A DNA stretch of 64,000 nucleotides, taken from NCBI GenBank assembly GCA_000827495.1, contig KN817529.1, positions 604,392 to 668,391 of the forward strand, written 5' to 3'. The position numbers were made by a program, and so were the translations under genes. Below are positions 39,621 through 52,100 of the stretch, in pieces (within the stretch, counting starts at the first letter, position 1; the number at the start of each line of letters is the position of its first letter). This stretch comes from Hypholoma sublateritium FD-334 SS-4. Lineage: Eukaryota > Basidiomycota > Agaricomycetes > Agaricales > Strophariaceae. Below the pieces are notes generated by a model. It saw only the letters and a program-made list of their open reading frames with translations. It was not told the DNA's origin and searched no databases.

Positions 39621-40912
39621 GCGGAGTACAAAGACAGCGCCGCCGTTGCTACGTCCCCTACGCGCATCGCGGATGTGCAGCGTCGGCGGCGCCTACATAG
39701 CAGATACGATTATTGTCATATATATGAATCTAAGCACGACAGGTGTGCAGGAACTTGGCAAATACGTTCTTGCATTTACATCCTTGCATTTTCCATCATG
39801 CCGCAAATTGTTCACGCCATTCTCCTGAGAGCCACGCTCTTGGAACACCGCCTTTACATTTCTAACTATATAGCGTACAATCAGATGTTACTTATTGGAA
39901 GATAAGTATCCACACGAGTTGATCTCATCAGTTCGCTATTGTCGCGATTACAGAGAATGCACTTGATTGCAGGGACCTTAGGGAAAGCACAAGGAACACA
40001 GGCAGGTTGCTTGATGTCATCAGGGAGTCATAGATAGCCTTATGCGTCGACAGGTGGATTGGATTCAAATGTGCTATGTGATACAGAGTACCGGTAAGTA
40101 CCCGTAACGATGCGAGCGATAGAATGGAAGAAATATAAACGTCGGAAGTGCCAGAGGTGTATATGCGGGAAAAGGTGCGAGGGAAACAGCGGACTTCGTG
40201 GTGATACCAAAAAATATATACGGGTCTGGTGGGGAGAGACCAGCACCAATGGCACTCAGATGTAGAGGTAAAACAGGGGTACGATAAAGTGAAGAATAAA
40301 ATATACTTTATAACGAACGCAGCTGCGACTGCGCCCGTGCGGAAGCGGGAGAGTGTCTGTCTTTATCGGGGAGCGAGAGTTTGACGGATAGTTGATTGGA
40401 TTGGATGACGTTGTGAGGTGAAGTAGGTGGTGGATGCATAGGTGACAATGAATGAACGTAGTCGTTGAACAGGGGAGGTGTGATCGACGAAAAATAAAAG
40501 TGGGAAGAATCGATGTAGGTATGGCATCTTGGGCGGAGTCAGAGCGAGGTGAATAAAGGTACGAAGAGGGTATGGTAATAAGGCAGATAAACTAAAACTG
40601 TCTTGTCTTCTTCAAGGGCGACAATCACGATCGCTCGGGATGAATCAACATTGGAGATAACCGTCTCTCCGCCCGGTATGCGCCTTCTCGACTCTAGAAT
40701 AGGTTGTATGCCAGGTAGGTAGAATAAATGGTTCAGGACGATGAGAACGAGACAATTGCAAGGGAAAGTGATGGATGTATGCATGGTGATTGGATTGCAG
40801 AAACAAGTATTGCAGGGGTGTCGGTGGGACGTGTATGTTATTACATTTTGCTTGCGGTTTGAACAAAGACAAGGGAAAGTGATACTGGAACAGAAGTGGG
40901 CATATGTGCCCA
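39621..40912. other. convergent 3' spacer, oxidoreductase / cyclin
   Basis: This is a 1.3 kb spacer between two converging genes. On the minus strand near 39900-40010 a short open frame has a C..C...C..C spacing (ACVPCAFPKVPAIKCILC), but it has an in-frame stop upstream and no convincing splice. From 40010 to 40900 translations are low-complexity. I see no reliable gene. Confidence 0.5.
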
Positions 40913-42372
40913 CTATGATATGAGTGTTGACCGCGGGGACGAAGAAACGTGGTTGAGGTTATGAAGAGCTGGACGACCAAACGTAACGAAGTCGTGCGGA
41001 AGGAACTGCTCAGGCGTATTATCGAGTTGGAGCTTGTTTATAACAGGCTCGAAAGTCGCTGATGTGTTTTCTTTGTCGTCCGAGGAAAATGTCCCCGAGA
41101 AGGCATCACTGCTGAAGGCAGGAGTGGTCGGTGTGAGAGGCATATCATCCGACGCATCCGAAGCCGTCGTAGTCGAACTGGTAGGTGTATTCAGCACAGA
41201 AGCGGATGTGCGTTTAGGGGTGACAGGTAGAGGATCTATCTCAGCAATGGGGAAGCGATTGCCCTCAAGGTAATACTGAACAACGAATGTCGCCGCCTTA
41301 GAGTAGAAAGCAAACGAATACTTTTTCACCAAGGTTTCCGACAGGTCGTTAACGTGAAGAGCCAACCGAGTGTCCAAGAGGTCGATGACTTCCAGGCATT
41401 CTTCTGTTTCTTCCCAGTGACGGCGAGATCTCCCACACAAGTGTCTCGCCAGGGTCAAAGCTGCAAGAGAAATGGTCGATGGAAGGAATTTGATAAACTC
41501 CCGGTAGAAGAGGGTGATCTCCATGAGGAACCGAGCGACGTGTTGGACTTTTGCATCCTCAATGAAAGGGCCACAGCACATCAGCCTCAGCCACGCCTCG
41601 GCCGTTGGGTGGCCAAGGGTCCATTGGATGGTCGAAAGAACATGGCCCTCCATCTGCGTGAAGGCTGATTCTTCATACGTGTCGTGGCAGATCTGGACGA
41701 GGTCCTGCACGGTGGGGACGCGCTCTTTCGCATCCTCGAACTTGGCGGCGATCCAGAGGGCAGCACAGCCAACCAGCTGATAGTGTTTGGTGTACACAAC
41801 ACGGCGAGAAATATATCTATCCACAATGTTGAGCGTGAGGTAGAGCGTCTCTGGTCGGAGTCGGAATGTGAAGTGGATCTCCACCAAGAAATCTACGAGG
41901 CAAGGGCGCATGTGCCACCTGATCTCGGGTTGCTGATCCATAGATTGGGTAGACGACATGGTAAAGCGCTGACATTCGCAAATCAGCCAAGGACCATCAA
42001 AAGCAATGACATCAGTGCACTGACCTCCATCTCGTGCATGTAATAACGAATTTCTTCGTGATACTCTTCTTCCAAGAAAAGGTTATCTCTGCGAAGAGCC
42101 TGTATTTGGGCCTCACGCTGGCGTTGTTGTGTGAGTGCGACCTTGGTGGTGCGTGGCGTGCGGCGTGCCAAGCCATTGGCCGGTAGCAGGGGCGATTTGT
42201 GTGCTTTTGAAATGCCGTGAGGCGAGGGGCGTTTCTTGGGGTAAACAACAGAGTTGCGGGCATGTTTGTTCGAAGTGGTATCCTTCATGTCGAGACGAAC
42301 CGTATCGGATAGGTGTCCGAAAGATTTAGAGCTGCTGGACGTGAGGGGAGAAGAGCAGACGAGGTCAGTCAT
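40913..42372 (-). CDS. cyclin, probably G1/S type
   Basis: Regulatory subunit of a cyclin-dependent kinase. Exons are 42025-42372 and 40913-41968, giving 467 residues. The cyclin box starts at MDQQPEIRWHMRPCLVDFLV and continues EIHFTFRLRPETLYLTLNIV, YQLVGCAALWIAAKFEDAK, VQDLVQICHDTYEESAFTQM and TLGHPTAEAWLRL. A second cyclin fold follows, up to about residue 340. The conserved MRxxLVDFL, the K of AAKFE and an E after it match the CDK-contact residues. The C-terminal 110 residues are Ser/Thr/Pro-rich and resemble a PEST-like degradation region. Basidiomycete Cln1-type G1 cyclins have this layout; a B-type cyclin is the alternative. No destruction box is evident in the N-terminal arm. Confidence 0.87.
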
Positions 42373-44491
42373 GATGGCACACAGCGTGGCACCGATATGA
42401 AGGAAGAAGATGCTGGGCGGGGGGATGAAAATGTAAAGAGGGCGAGGGTATCAAAACGAGAAGGACGAGAAGGAGGCGATTAGTGGGTGAAAACGCGGCT
42501 GCACCCATGCACATCCGATCGTCACAATTTGGCGATGCGGCAAAAGCCCAAAATAACCCAACGAACTGAAAAGTGGTAAGACACGGAAATTTGACTCACG
42601 AATTATGCGGGGCTGATTGTCATGCACTGGGGCGACGACACCGGCAACAAAATGCGTGTCGATGACGGGTGGAGTGGATGGCGACCCACTTGGTCTGTGG
42701 AATGGGGGGGGGGTCGTGGTCAGCGTGTGAAGTCGTGAGGCGAAGGACAGCGTAAGCTGGAGAGTGGAGGGTGCGAGGTCGAGGAGGGGGGCAGCTCGAC
42801 GACGACGACGGCGGAGGAAAGAAGAGGGACTGGGGGAGAGTGGGAGAGAATATCGATGGATCACAGTACACAATGTGTGACCTGTCACCGTAATATTCGC
42901 ACATGACTGCACTGAGCCCGACATCAGCAACCGGCGCCGCTGCGGCCCCCTGCCATTCGGGGATATCACCACCGCTCTCGGCCCGGCTCTCTCCCCACGT
43001 TCCACGACGAGCATACTCTTTGACATGACGTAGATGCTCTCACCTTGCGATGGGAAATTGGACACCGTGTGGGGGGCAGCGAGCAAGCAGGGTGGGTATC
43101 GATAGCTTTTGAGTGCGCCGTGTTAGCGAACAGCGATGGCCAACAGGTTCTGGCGTACCGAGGACAAGAGAATGTCTATCGAAGTAGCGACTCTTGCACG
43201 ACGCGGGGAATTAGGAAAGGAGAGGCAGTATTGAGTAATGGAACGAGAACAAAGGAATGACTGGGGGTGAGTTGCACGGGAACGTTGTCTATAGTCTTAG
43301 ATGGTCGCCACGTCGAAATGGCTAGCACAAAAGACCTGTATCCGACTCGTAGTGAAGCGAGTGTGGATGAGTTATTACGGTGAGTCGGAGGCCAGTCCAC
43401 TGGCAGGACTGGACAAAGGACGCCGATATAAGAGACGGGGGACGATGGAAGTTGTGAAGGACGACAACTTTTCAAGGACAAGGGCACATTCAAGGAGCCG
43501 CTTATCCTCCTCATCCAGGTCGGCCATAATTCGATTTTGTTCCCATCCCTGCCTCCACACGTTTTCTGCCTGCAGGCAGTCCATGTCAATCTGCCCGGCT
43601 TACAAACGCCTCTGCCGAATAGCACAAGCATTCCTGCGCTGCGATCTCGATATAAATATCCTTCCCATGCATATTCTCTTGCACTCTCGTCTACTCTCGT
43701 GTAACCTTCTCTGCCCAAATCGTCTCACAACTCCGAGACTCCGACCACGGGTGCTTTCGCTCGTGGGTCTTGCAGGCCTGCGCTCCATTACTTGTGTCGG
43801 CAAATCGCCCATCAGCTCATGGCATGAGTATTTGATGCACAAGATCAGTCCAGATGTATTCCTTACAAGAACAACAGTTCTTCTACGCTTCAGAATGTAC
43901 TAATGCCAGTTATCTAATAACAGCCTTATAGTAGCTTCTGGCACTCAAATCGTCCGGCCTACTCATTAGGCTGTCCACTTTATCCAGCTGCCAGCCACTC
44001 GAAGAATCGCACCATTGATCAGCGTCCCCGAAGCATCCATCACATAGTTGCGACCAAGGGTGCTTTGCGGGTGGAAACACGAGGTGATGGTTCATTGAAG
44101 GTTAAATACCTATATGCCAACTTGTCTCCGGCACGCTGACAGCGGCGCCCATTTAAACCGCTGCCTTTGTGCATTTAGAAAGCAAGTCGAAGACTTTAAG
44201 CGTGGTCAAAGTTGCGTTAAGTGGACTTTGTGGCTATTAGCTTGTCACCCCAAAACGCCGCGATAATCGCCAAGTGGAAATAAGGACTTCATGTACCAGT
44301 CGGTCTACAGTGCAGCGCCGGGCGCGATGTAATATACTTCAGTATTTGCCATCATTACGGAAATAAGCAAGTCGATAATTAATGAGCAAAATGGGAAAAA
44401 GGATGATTTATGGTCCAAAGAAAGATAAACAGGATGATACGTGAAGAGACAGCCGGTCAGAAATGGGCCTGTGAAAAGATGGAGTCGTCAA
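42373..44491. promoter_or_regulatory. 2.1 kb gene-poor region upstream of cyclin
   Basis: This is the longest gene-free stretch in the window. It must hold the cyclin promoter and the 3' end of the eIF4E-binding gene. On the minus strand a 69-codon frame (43375-43584) reads DEEDKRLLECALVLEKL and lies about 70 bases downstream of a TATA-like ATATTTATAT near 43650. It could be an upstream ORF or small gene, but I cannot support it. A GTCGTCGTC/CGACGACG tract lies near 42797-42812 and a G-run near 42705. Nothing else stands out. Confidence 0.4.
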
Positions 44492-47400
44492 TTATTCCCT
44501 GTGTTGTGGGCCGCCCATAAGCAGTGCCATCAGATCATGCGCTTGTTGACTATTCGAACTTGGGTGGCCTTGTTGCGGTAAATGTGGCGGCAAAAGGTGC
44601 GGAAGCATATGGGGAAGGAGGTGAGGTTGCTGCTGCTGCTGAGGGCGCATCGGGATATGAGAGGGAGCAGGCGGTCCCTGTTGAAGAAATCCACCGTTGA
44701 TACGATTACCACCAACTCCAGAACCGCCCAAGCCCATCAGATGGTGATGGTTTGCGAGACGTGGATCCATGTTGGGCTGTCCCAAGTTGCCCAAAGGGTG
44801 CTGCTGTGCATTATTGAGTAGATGCGAAGCTGGCCCTGGGCCACGGACCTGTGATCCGTTGAATCCAACGTTGAAGTTGTTGAAAGGAAGTTGCTGCTGC
44901 GAAAGGGGCGCATTAGAGTGCAAAGGGTTATGCGGATTTCCTGAAGGATGCCCTTGAAGGCCAATGAACTGAGCCGGTTCATGCGGCGGGCGTCCTCCAA
45001 GATTGGCGAGGCCAGGAGGCAGTCTTTGTTGTTGCTGAACATTGGCCAGAGAGTTCACCTGGTTCAGACCTGGAGATGGTCCGCCGCGGTATTGCGGTTG
45101 TAGAGACGGTAACGGTAGTGCATTGTGTCGTGCAGACTGTTGAGCAAAGATAGGAGGCACGGGTCCAGCATATAGCGGATCAACGTTCCGTCCCTGTTGC
45201 TGTTGCTGCTGCTGAGCAATGCGTTGCATATTGTAGTGTAGCGGCTCTTCTAGTTGCTCGGGGAAGTGTCCCACATTCTCTCTCCCTCGAGGTGGAGGAG
45301 GAAGTGGCCGGAGGCCAGGGACCATGCCATCGGGAACGAAGCTACGGTCCTCGTTGCGACTGTCATATAATGACTCCAGGCGATTGTTGAGATGACTTTG
45401 CTGGAGAAGGTGTTGTTGTTGCTGTTGCTGGTGTTGCTGTTGCTGTTGCTGTTGCTGTTGGTGCTGGTGCTGGTGCTGGTGCTGGTGATGATGTTGTTGA
45501 AGGGCATGTAAATTCGGCCCTGGTGCATTGAAGCCACCGCCATTGCCCATGAGTGGGGTAACATTGGATGGGTGGGGTAAGTTACCGCGCTGCTGGTAGG
45601 CTTTAGTTTATATATCGTAACAAAACATGCACAACGGCTGTACTTACATGTGAAGAGTTGTTGAGCATAGCAAACAGCTCATCCATAGCGCGTTGGTCCC
45701 CAGCATTGGGCGTAATCCCTCCAAAATTGGCTTGGTCTGGCCGTTGACTTTGAAGTGGAGATGTCGACAAAGGGACTCCTGGTCCTGACGGCTTACCCGC
45801 AGGTGTGCCATCTCGAGATTTCCCGTCGAAGAACTTGGCGAAACGACTGCCCTTGCCAGCGGCCATATTATTGTGATTTTGCTCTGGTTGAGAACCAAAG
45901 CTAGACTCCATGGAAGGCCTATGGTTGATGTGCGATTGATTTTGGAATTCTCGCACTTCATCAATTGCATGGGACTGTCGCATCTGCTCCTCGAAGGGCG
46001 AAAAACCAGAAGGTGGCCTCACAGGTTCCGATTTCGCATGAATTTGATTTTGCTCCGACAGTAAATTCTGTAAACCTCCTGAATACAACAAGCGCGGTCA
46101 ATGTAAAAACATGTATGTATCAACGCAAAGCCAGGACTGACCATTCGAGGGTTGCGAGTTGCTCAATGGAGCGATGATAGGAGGAATGGCCGCTTTCGGA
46201 GGCACTCGTGCAAATGCTAGTAGACGTGATCCAGGAGGAGGTTGGAACGAAGGACTACTGATGCGTTCTCCAGATTGCTGGGTCGAGTTGCCTTGAGTTT
46301 CGGGGGAACTCGAAACTATTCTGGTGATAGAAGTGCTGGGTCCTTGAGATGGCTCTGCATTTGGTGACATTTGAGCGGATGACGCGGATGCGGTAGTTGA
46401 TTCTGCTATGGCTGATTTTGAGTGGTACTGAGGATGTTCGGCGTTGATAAGAGTGCTAGACGAAGATACGGCTCCCACCAAGTCTGAACGAAAGAGAAAA
46501 AGGTGTCAAGAAAAGATCTATGAACTGAAACTGCAACTTTCATACCTGGTGCGAGATTCCGTTGCCGTTGTTGGGGGGAGATTCCAGGCGCGTTGCTCGA
46601 AGTAGTACGTGATGCTGGTTCAAGGCCGTTGACAGTGTCTGGTCGCTTGGCCTCTTGTTCCTTTTTCATCAGAAGTTTGAACAACTGGATTTCATCCAGG
46701 GGCTTGTCTGCATTCGCTGTTATTGATGATGTAACAGTCTGATCTGCGACGCTTCCCGAAGGTTTGAGAGGTGCCGGAACACTGGCTTCTTTGGATTCCT
46801 TTTCCTTAAGACCCTTTTTCCATGCCTGTATTCCATCCAATTCACCAGTCGAGCTTTGGCCGCCAAGAATACCAGGTGATGAATCGGTTGGGACATAAGT
46901 ATCCATCCAAGCAGGTTCCTTCTCCCGTTCTCGCTCTCTGTCACGTCGATCGTCCTTTCCATCATCAGGGTTGACTTTTCGTTCACGTCCAGTAGCACGT
47001 TTATAACGACTATCTTTGTCGTCTCCAGCAGCCCAACGCCTTTCGGTAGGGCCCTCCCATTTGTGGTCATCAGTGACCTTGTCTCGACCACGGTCCCTCC
47101 GAGCAGCCAGTCGTTCATCCCGCTTTCCATCGTCCTTCCAGCGCCTCGGATCGTCCTCCGACTCAAGGTCTCGGTCGCGACGTGAGTCTTCTTTTTCGCG
47201 CCTACTGTCATCAGCGCGCAACCCCCTCTCTCTAGGTTCAGGATGATCACGTTCTTTACGGGAGGTGGAAGAATCGCGTTTGGTTCCTGAAGAATCATCG
47301 ACTCGCGACCGAGTTCTATCTTCACGTTTACCATTGTCGGCGCCTTAGAATAGAAGCATGAGAAAACATTCTAACCAGAAACTAACGGAACTCACGATCT

Positions 47401-48357
47401 TCGCGGGCGGTGCGAGGAGGTTCTGCGCCTGAAAAGACACATGAAGCATGTGGAATATGGATACAGACAAGCACGAACCTCTTCTCCAATCTTCACTCGC
47501 CTCGCCTACCTTTTTCTTGGTAGTCTCACGAGTTTCTGCCCTGCGAGAGGCTGCGTTCGACGAAAGAGGTTGGACAGTCGCCCTGACGGAATTTGCACCA
47601 AGATGAGGAGCAGGATCCCTCTCCTTAGTCCTAGAACCAGTCGTGGGTTGCGCTAGCTTGTCACGGTCATATTTCTCCGAAGCCTATGAAGTCAATGCGT
47701 GAAGCAAGCTGGGAGACCACGCATATACTTACATTGCGCAGGCTTTGAGTTTCCCCATCCCCGCGATCGTTAACGCGTAACGACTGGTGTTTGAAATTGC
47801 CCATTTGAGATGTTTGTGTGAGTGCAGACCTGAAGCTGGGCCTAGGAGTATCTGTGGGCAGAAAATTGAGCACTGATAGTTGACATTGGATATGATTCAA
47901 CTACCTCCATCATCTGCATCTCGACGGAAGCCACTGAGACGAACACCGATCAACCTCTACACTCAATTTATCATCGAAACAGAATTTACCGTCGTTCTCT
48001 AGCTGCATTCGGGGTTGGAGGATCATCCTTTTTCACTACGTTTTCGCTTTCGGACCTAGGGGAACGAGACCTGTCAATATGTAAGTAAGAACAGAGTAAG
48101 TGTGTTTACCCGAACCAAGCTTTGAGCTCTGGCATGTTTGGAGGAGGCTTGACGAGGGGAGAATCGGAAAGAGAAATCAATTGCTTGCGGGTATACTTTC
48201 GCATAGGATGAGGAGAATGGAGAGACTTTTCGGGTTGGAGCTCTACAGCGCTGTCTTTCTCGAGGGTGCTGGCAGGGGAAATTGGGGGAGAAACTTGAGA
48301 TTGTTCAGTGGTAATTGGATCTTTGCCATTCTGAGGAACAGCCGGTGGTGACGACAT
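44492..48357 (-). CDS. eIF4E-binding, glutamine-rich protein (4E-T/Eap1-like)
   Basis: Large (about 1,100 residues), mostly disordered protein likely to bind cap-binding factor eIF4E and repress translation or promote mRNA decay. Near the N-terminus (Tyr55) is RKYTRKQLISL, a canonical YxxxxLphi eIF4E-binding motif. It is followed by VKPPPNMPELKAWF. The middle is strongly charged (Arg/Asp/Lys-rich, e.g. RREKEDSRRDRDLESEDDP) with PAWMDTYVP and LDEIQLFKLLMKKEQEAKRP, which resemble 4E-T-family segments. SRFAKFFDGKSRDGTPAGK is a further conserved patch. The C-terminus is glutamine- and histidine-rich, with a long Gln/His tract encoded by CAG/CAC runs at about 45415-45490. It ends LMALLMGGPQHRE. 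The start at 48357 is set by the motif position. Orthology to Eap1/4E-T is by motif and layout only. Confidence 0.8.
45415..45490 (-). repeat. CAG/CAC-type trinucleotide repeat coding for Gln/His
   Basis: A tandem trinucleotide run within the eIF4E-binding gene encodes alternating QH and poly-Q. Such tracts vary in length between strains. Confidence 0.8.
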
Positions 48358-48503
48358 GGTTTGGGTGAGTCTTGGGTGGGAACAGCAAGGGAAGACGAGA
48401 GGCGGCAACAACACGACGCGGGCCTTGAAACGATCACAAGCGTCACTCCTAGCAAATTGCCAAATAGGCAGGCACGCAAATTAAGATATTTCTCTCACCA
48501 ACC

Positions 48504-48867
48504 ATGACTTTCTCTGGTCCTACACTCAAGCACTTCATCCTCAAACTACAAGTCCTCAATCTTTACCGCGGTGCTATCCGTGCTTCAAGAGGTGTGCTGC
48601 ACCACACCATTATTGTTCGGTTGACCTTTGAATTTCTGAAATTCGCCCAGTCATACCAGACCCCGTGACAAGGAGAGAGACCATCGCTTGGATTCGCCAC
48701 GAATTCGACCGCAATAAACATTTAACAGACATCGTCTGTGCAATCATATCGAATTGTCTGCTATCGCTTACACGACTACACTTTCATAGGCTCGCATCGA
48801 GGATAAGCTCAAGATTGGTCGCCGAGAAATCAAATCAATATTACCAACATATTTCAATAAAAGTTGA
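48504..48867 (+). CDS. LYRM2: LYR-motif protein, LYRM2-like
   Basis: Small mitochondrial LYR-family protein; relatives help assemble respiratory complexes or act with acyl carrier protein. Exons are 48504-48591, 48651-48733 and 48790-48867, summing to 82 codons plus stop. It reads MTFSGPTLKHFILKLQVLNL then YRGAIRASR, containing the LYR triad in the usual place. IPDPVTRRETIAWIRHEFDR and LTDI follow, and the C-terminal helix reads IEDKLKIGRREIKSILPTYF. Each intron is GT-AG with consistent phase. The gene is hidden from simple ORF scans because every exon is under 90 bases. It is divergent from the eIF4E-binding gene with 146 bases between the starts. Confidence 0.88.
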
Positions 48868-49154
48868 ATCAAATTACAACATGAAGTGAGGATTGCCGTC
48901 GACGTTGGCCCTCCAAGCGCAAATGCAAGCCGAACCAAGTTTCAACGCGAACCTCTAATGCAGGCGTGGTGGATCTCGTCCCTAGCTGCACGTGTATTTA
49001 CGGGGCTGGGAAAGCGGCAGAGGAAAAGGCGCCCAAGGAACCAATCAGCAATTGTTGAACCAATAGGGGTTTACCACTGCGTGATCCCATACCTTGCTGT
49101 GTAGATAAGCCATTGATCCTCCTTGCCAGTTACTTCCATCTAACCGCTTGGAAC

Positions 49155-52100
49155 ATGGAAATTTTCATGCGCGGCGTGAGCTGGAATGTGGATCTCGAGC
49201 AAGTTAAGGCCCACCTAACAACCTTTCTTCATGCTGACTATTTCGAACATCTTCACCCAACTCGCATGAACTTCCATGTTTATCTTCACCCCGATAAGAA
49301 AAAGCTGCATCGACATGGTGGAACGGGCGTATTGACACTACCAAACGAGGAAACCGCGACTCATTTTCTAGAACTCTTTAGCACGGCGCATCCACGAATT
49401 CCGATTGCCCTCGATCGGAAGGTTATCATATTTTCCAAGAGCAACAAGCAACAGCCGCGAAAGGACGTCCTAGAAAAAATCATGTTGCCCTATATGGACC
49501 CTTGGGTTGTTGAAGAGCGCGAGCGGCGCGTTCAACAGCTAACCCAAGGAAAAGTCAGGATCAACATCTTGCAATTCGGATGGGAATGCAGAGACTATGT
49601 GTATTCAGTCGAATGCGAGAAGGATTGCCACAATTCCGCGGTTCTTTCCTTCAGTGAAGAAAGAAGAGAACTACAGATTGAATTCCAGCACGAAGGAGAA
49701 ATATACATCATCGCAATGACCTATTCACATATCAGGGAAATAACCGTCCATAACTACCTCAACCAAGATCCTGTGATCCTGTTCATGCTCCACATGCCTC
49801 CAACGTACATGTGCAAGCAACAATCCATCTGCGAAAGGTTGTCTTTTCTTCCTATTCCAGATCACAAACGGGTCGCGCCATATGCTTCCCTTGCTATTCG
49901 CTTGGTATGCACATCCCCTGGCGAATTGGGAGAATTCCGACGGTTGAGTCGTGTTGCTCAACTCCACAAAGTTATGGACTACGAATACCCCGTCGACTCC
50001 CGCAATATTTTCTCTGCTGTTGCTTTTCAACTGTTGGAACAATATCTTCGGAACTTTCATTGGTGCATATCCTTTCAAATCACCGCACTTTTACGCAGTC
50101 TAGTGCTTGACGTGCAAGAAATATTGGAACTTATCCCAGATATAGTGGAGATCTTCCGCGAGCAGGGGAAAGAGTTCACCGCTGCATTACTACGCAAGTT
50201 TGCCTCTCACCCAAAACTGGCAATGTATACAACTGAAGAAGCAGGGGCGGGGAATGATGATACACTTTCACAGTGCCTCCGCGAAACAGAGCGCAATCTG
50301 TTGCAAAATCCGATGCTGTCCGTCCCAAAACCATCGGAAGGCAGTCTTTACGACGCGTTTCATGTCACGATAACGCCGACTACGATGACATTGGAGGGTC
50401 CGTTTCCAGAGCGCTCAAACCGCGTCATCCGAGCCTACCATCCAAGGCACCATGAATCTTTCCTGCGGGTCAGTTTCTTAGATGAGTCTAAATTACAATA
50501 TCGTTTCGATCGCGAAATCAATGGCCCAGCTTTCATTCGCGCTCGTGTGGGGCCCTTTCTACATAATCAACTAGAAATCGCGGGTAGGATATTTCATTTT
50601 TTGGCCTACTCTCAATCGGCACTCAAGGAACATGCAGTGTGGTAAGTCGTCAAGCAACTTAAATTCATCTGCTAAATTAATTCTATTGTACAGGTTTGTC
50701 AAATCGTTTAATGATAACCACGGAAATCTGGTCACCGCGGATAGCATCATCAAGAGTCTGGGTAATTTTGAGACGCTTGACAGAAACCTCATATTTTGTC
50801 CAGCTCGCTACGCTGCTCGAATTTCGCAAGCGTTTACTGCTACAGATGCCGTTGCGGTGACGGTCGAAGAAATTTTGCCCATCGAAGATATCTGTACAGC
50901 CGACGGGAAGTACCAGTTCACGGATGGCGTTGGAACAATGTCCAAGGAACTTTCTCGTGAAGTATACACCCAACTCAAGAAAACCAAACGGCGTCGACGC
51001 ATGGCGGCAAACTCGGCTCCGAGTGCCTACCAGATCCGTCTCGGGGGCTCTAAGGGAATGCTCTCTGTGGACTACAAACTACGTGGCATGACCATTTGCA
51101 TCAGACCTTCAATGACCAAATTTGACGGCAGTGACTGGAACACAATCGAAATAGCCCGTTCCTTTGACCGCCCAGGACAATATTTCCTCAATAGACCTTT
51201 AATCATGCTTTTAGAAGGTCTTGGTGTCCGTTACGAAGTCTTCGAGGACTATCAAAACATTGCAGTGATGGAAACGAAAAGAGCCCGTGTATCCCTAGGT
51301 GCAGCAGCCACAGGTCTTTTCGACCGATATGGTCTTGGAACGTCGTTCCGGCTGAGCTCCGTTCTTCTCAACCTTGAAAAACTAGGCATATATGATCTGC
51401 CCAATAGTCCATTCTACTCAAAGATGTTGGACTACTCAATCAATCACGTCCTTCGAGATCTTAAAAATCACGCTCGCATCCCCGTACCCGGAGCTTGGAC
51501 ATTAGTCGGAGTGGCCGATGTCCATCGTTATTTGCTGCCCAATCAAATATTTGCATGTGTCAAACCCGCCAACGGACGTACAGTATATTTGCAAGGCCCC
51601 GTCTTGATATCCAGATCACCGACCATTCACCCTGGAGATGCCATGATTGTCGAGGCCATCGGAAGGCCTCCACCGGGGTCTTGCTTCCACGCTGAACCTA
51701 TTCCAAACACTGTGGTCTTCAGTGTACAAGGTATGTAGTAAGCTTACAATCTGCATGTCATTAATTTTGCTTACCCCATTGATGTGCGATTACAGGCGAT
51801 CGACCAACACCTTCTTGCCTGGGAGGAGGGGATTTAGACGGGGATGTTTATAATCTGATTCCTCTGAATGACCTGCCAGAATTTAGACCCACAAAGTCTT
51901 ACATGCCCGCAAATTATGACCCTGCTCCAAGAAAAATGCTGGACCGGCCGAGTACGATGGCTGATGTCGCCGAATTCGTGATGGAATACATCAATTCTGA
52001 CGTAAGCTTGAAGCTGCTCTTACTTCACCTTTCTCTCTGACTGTAAAATAATAGGTTGTTGGAATTATTGCGATCAATTGGCTATTAATTGCTGATCAAA

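Noticed and set aside
39900..40010. Minus-strand C..C...C..C zinc-ribbon-like stretch
   Set aside because: An in-frame stop lies just upstream and there is no convincing exon to join; probably chance.
42451..43086. 211-codon minus-strand frame upstream of the cyclin
   Set aside because: The translation is low-complexity (Arg, Pro, Ser runs) with no family signal; it is better explained as promoter or leader DNA.
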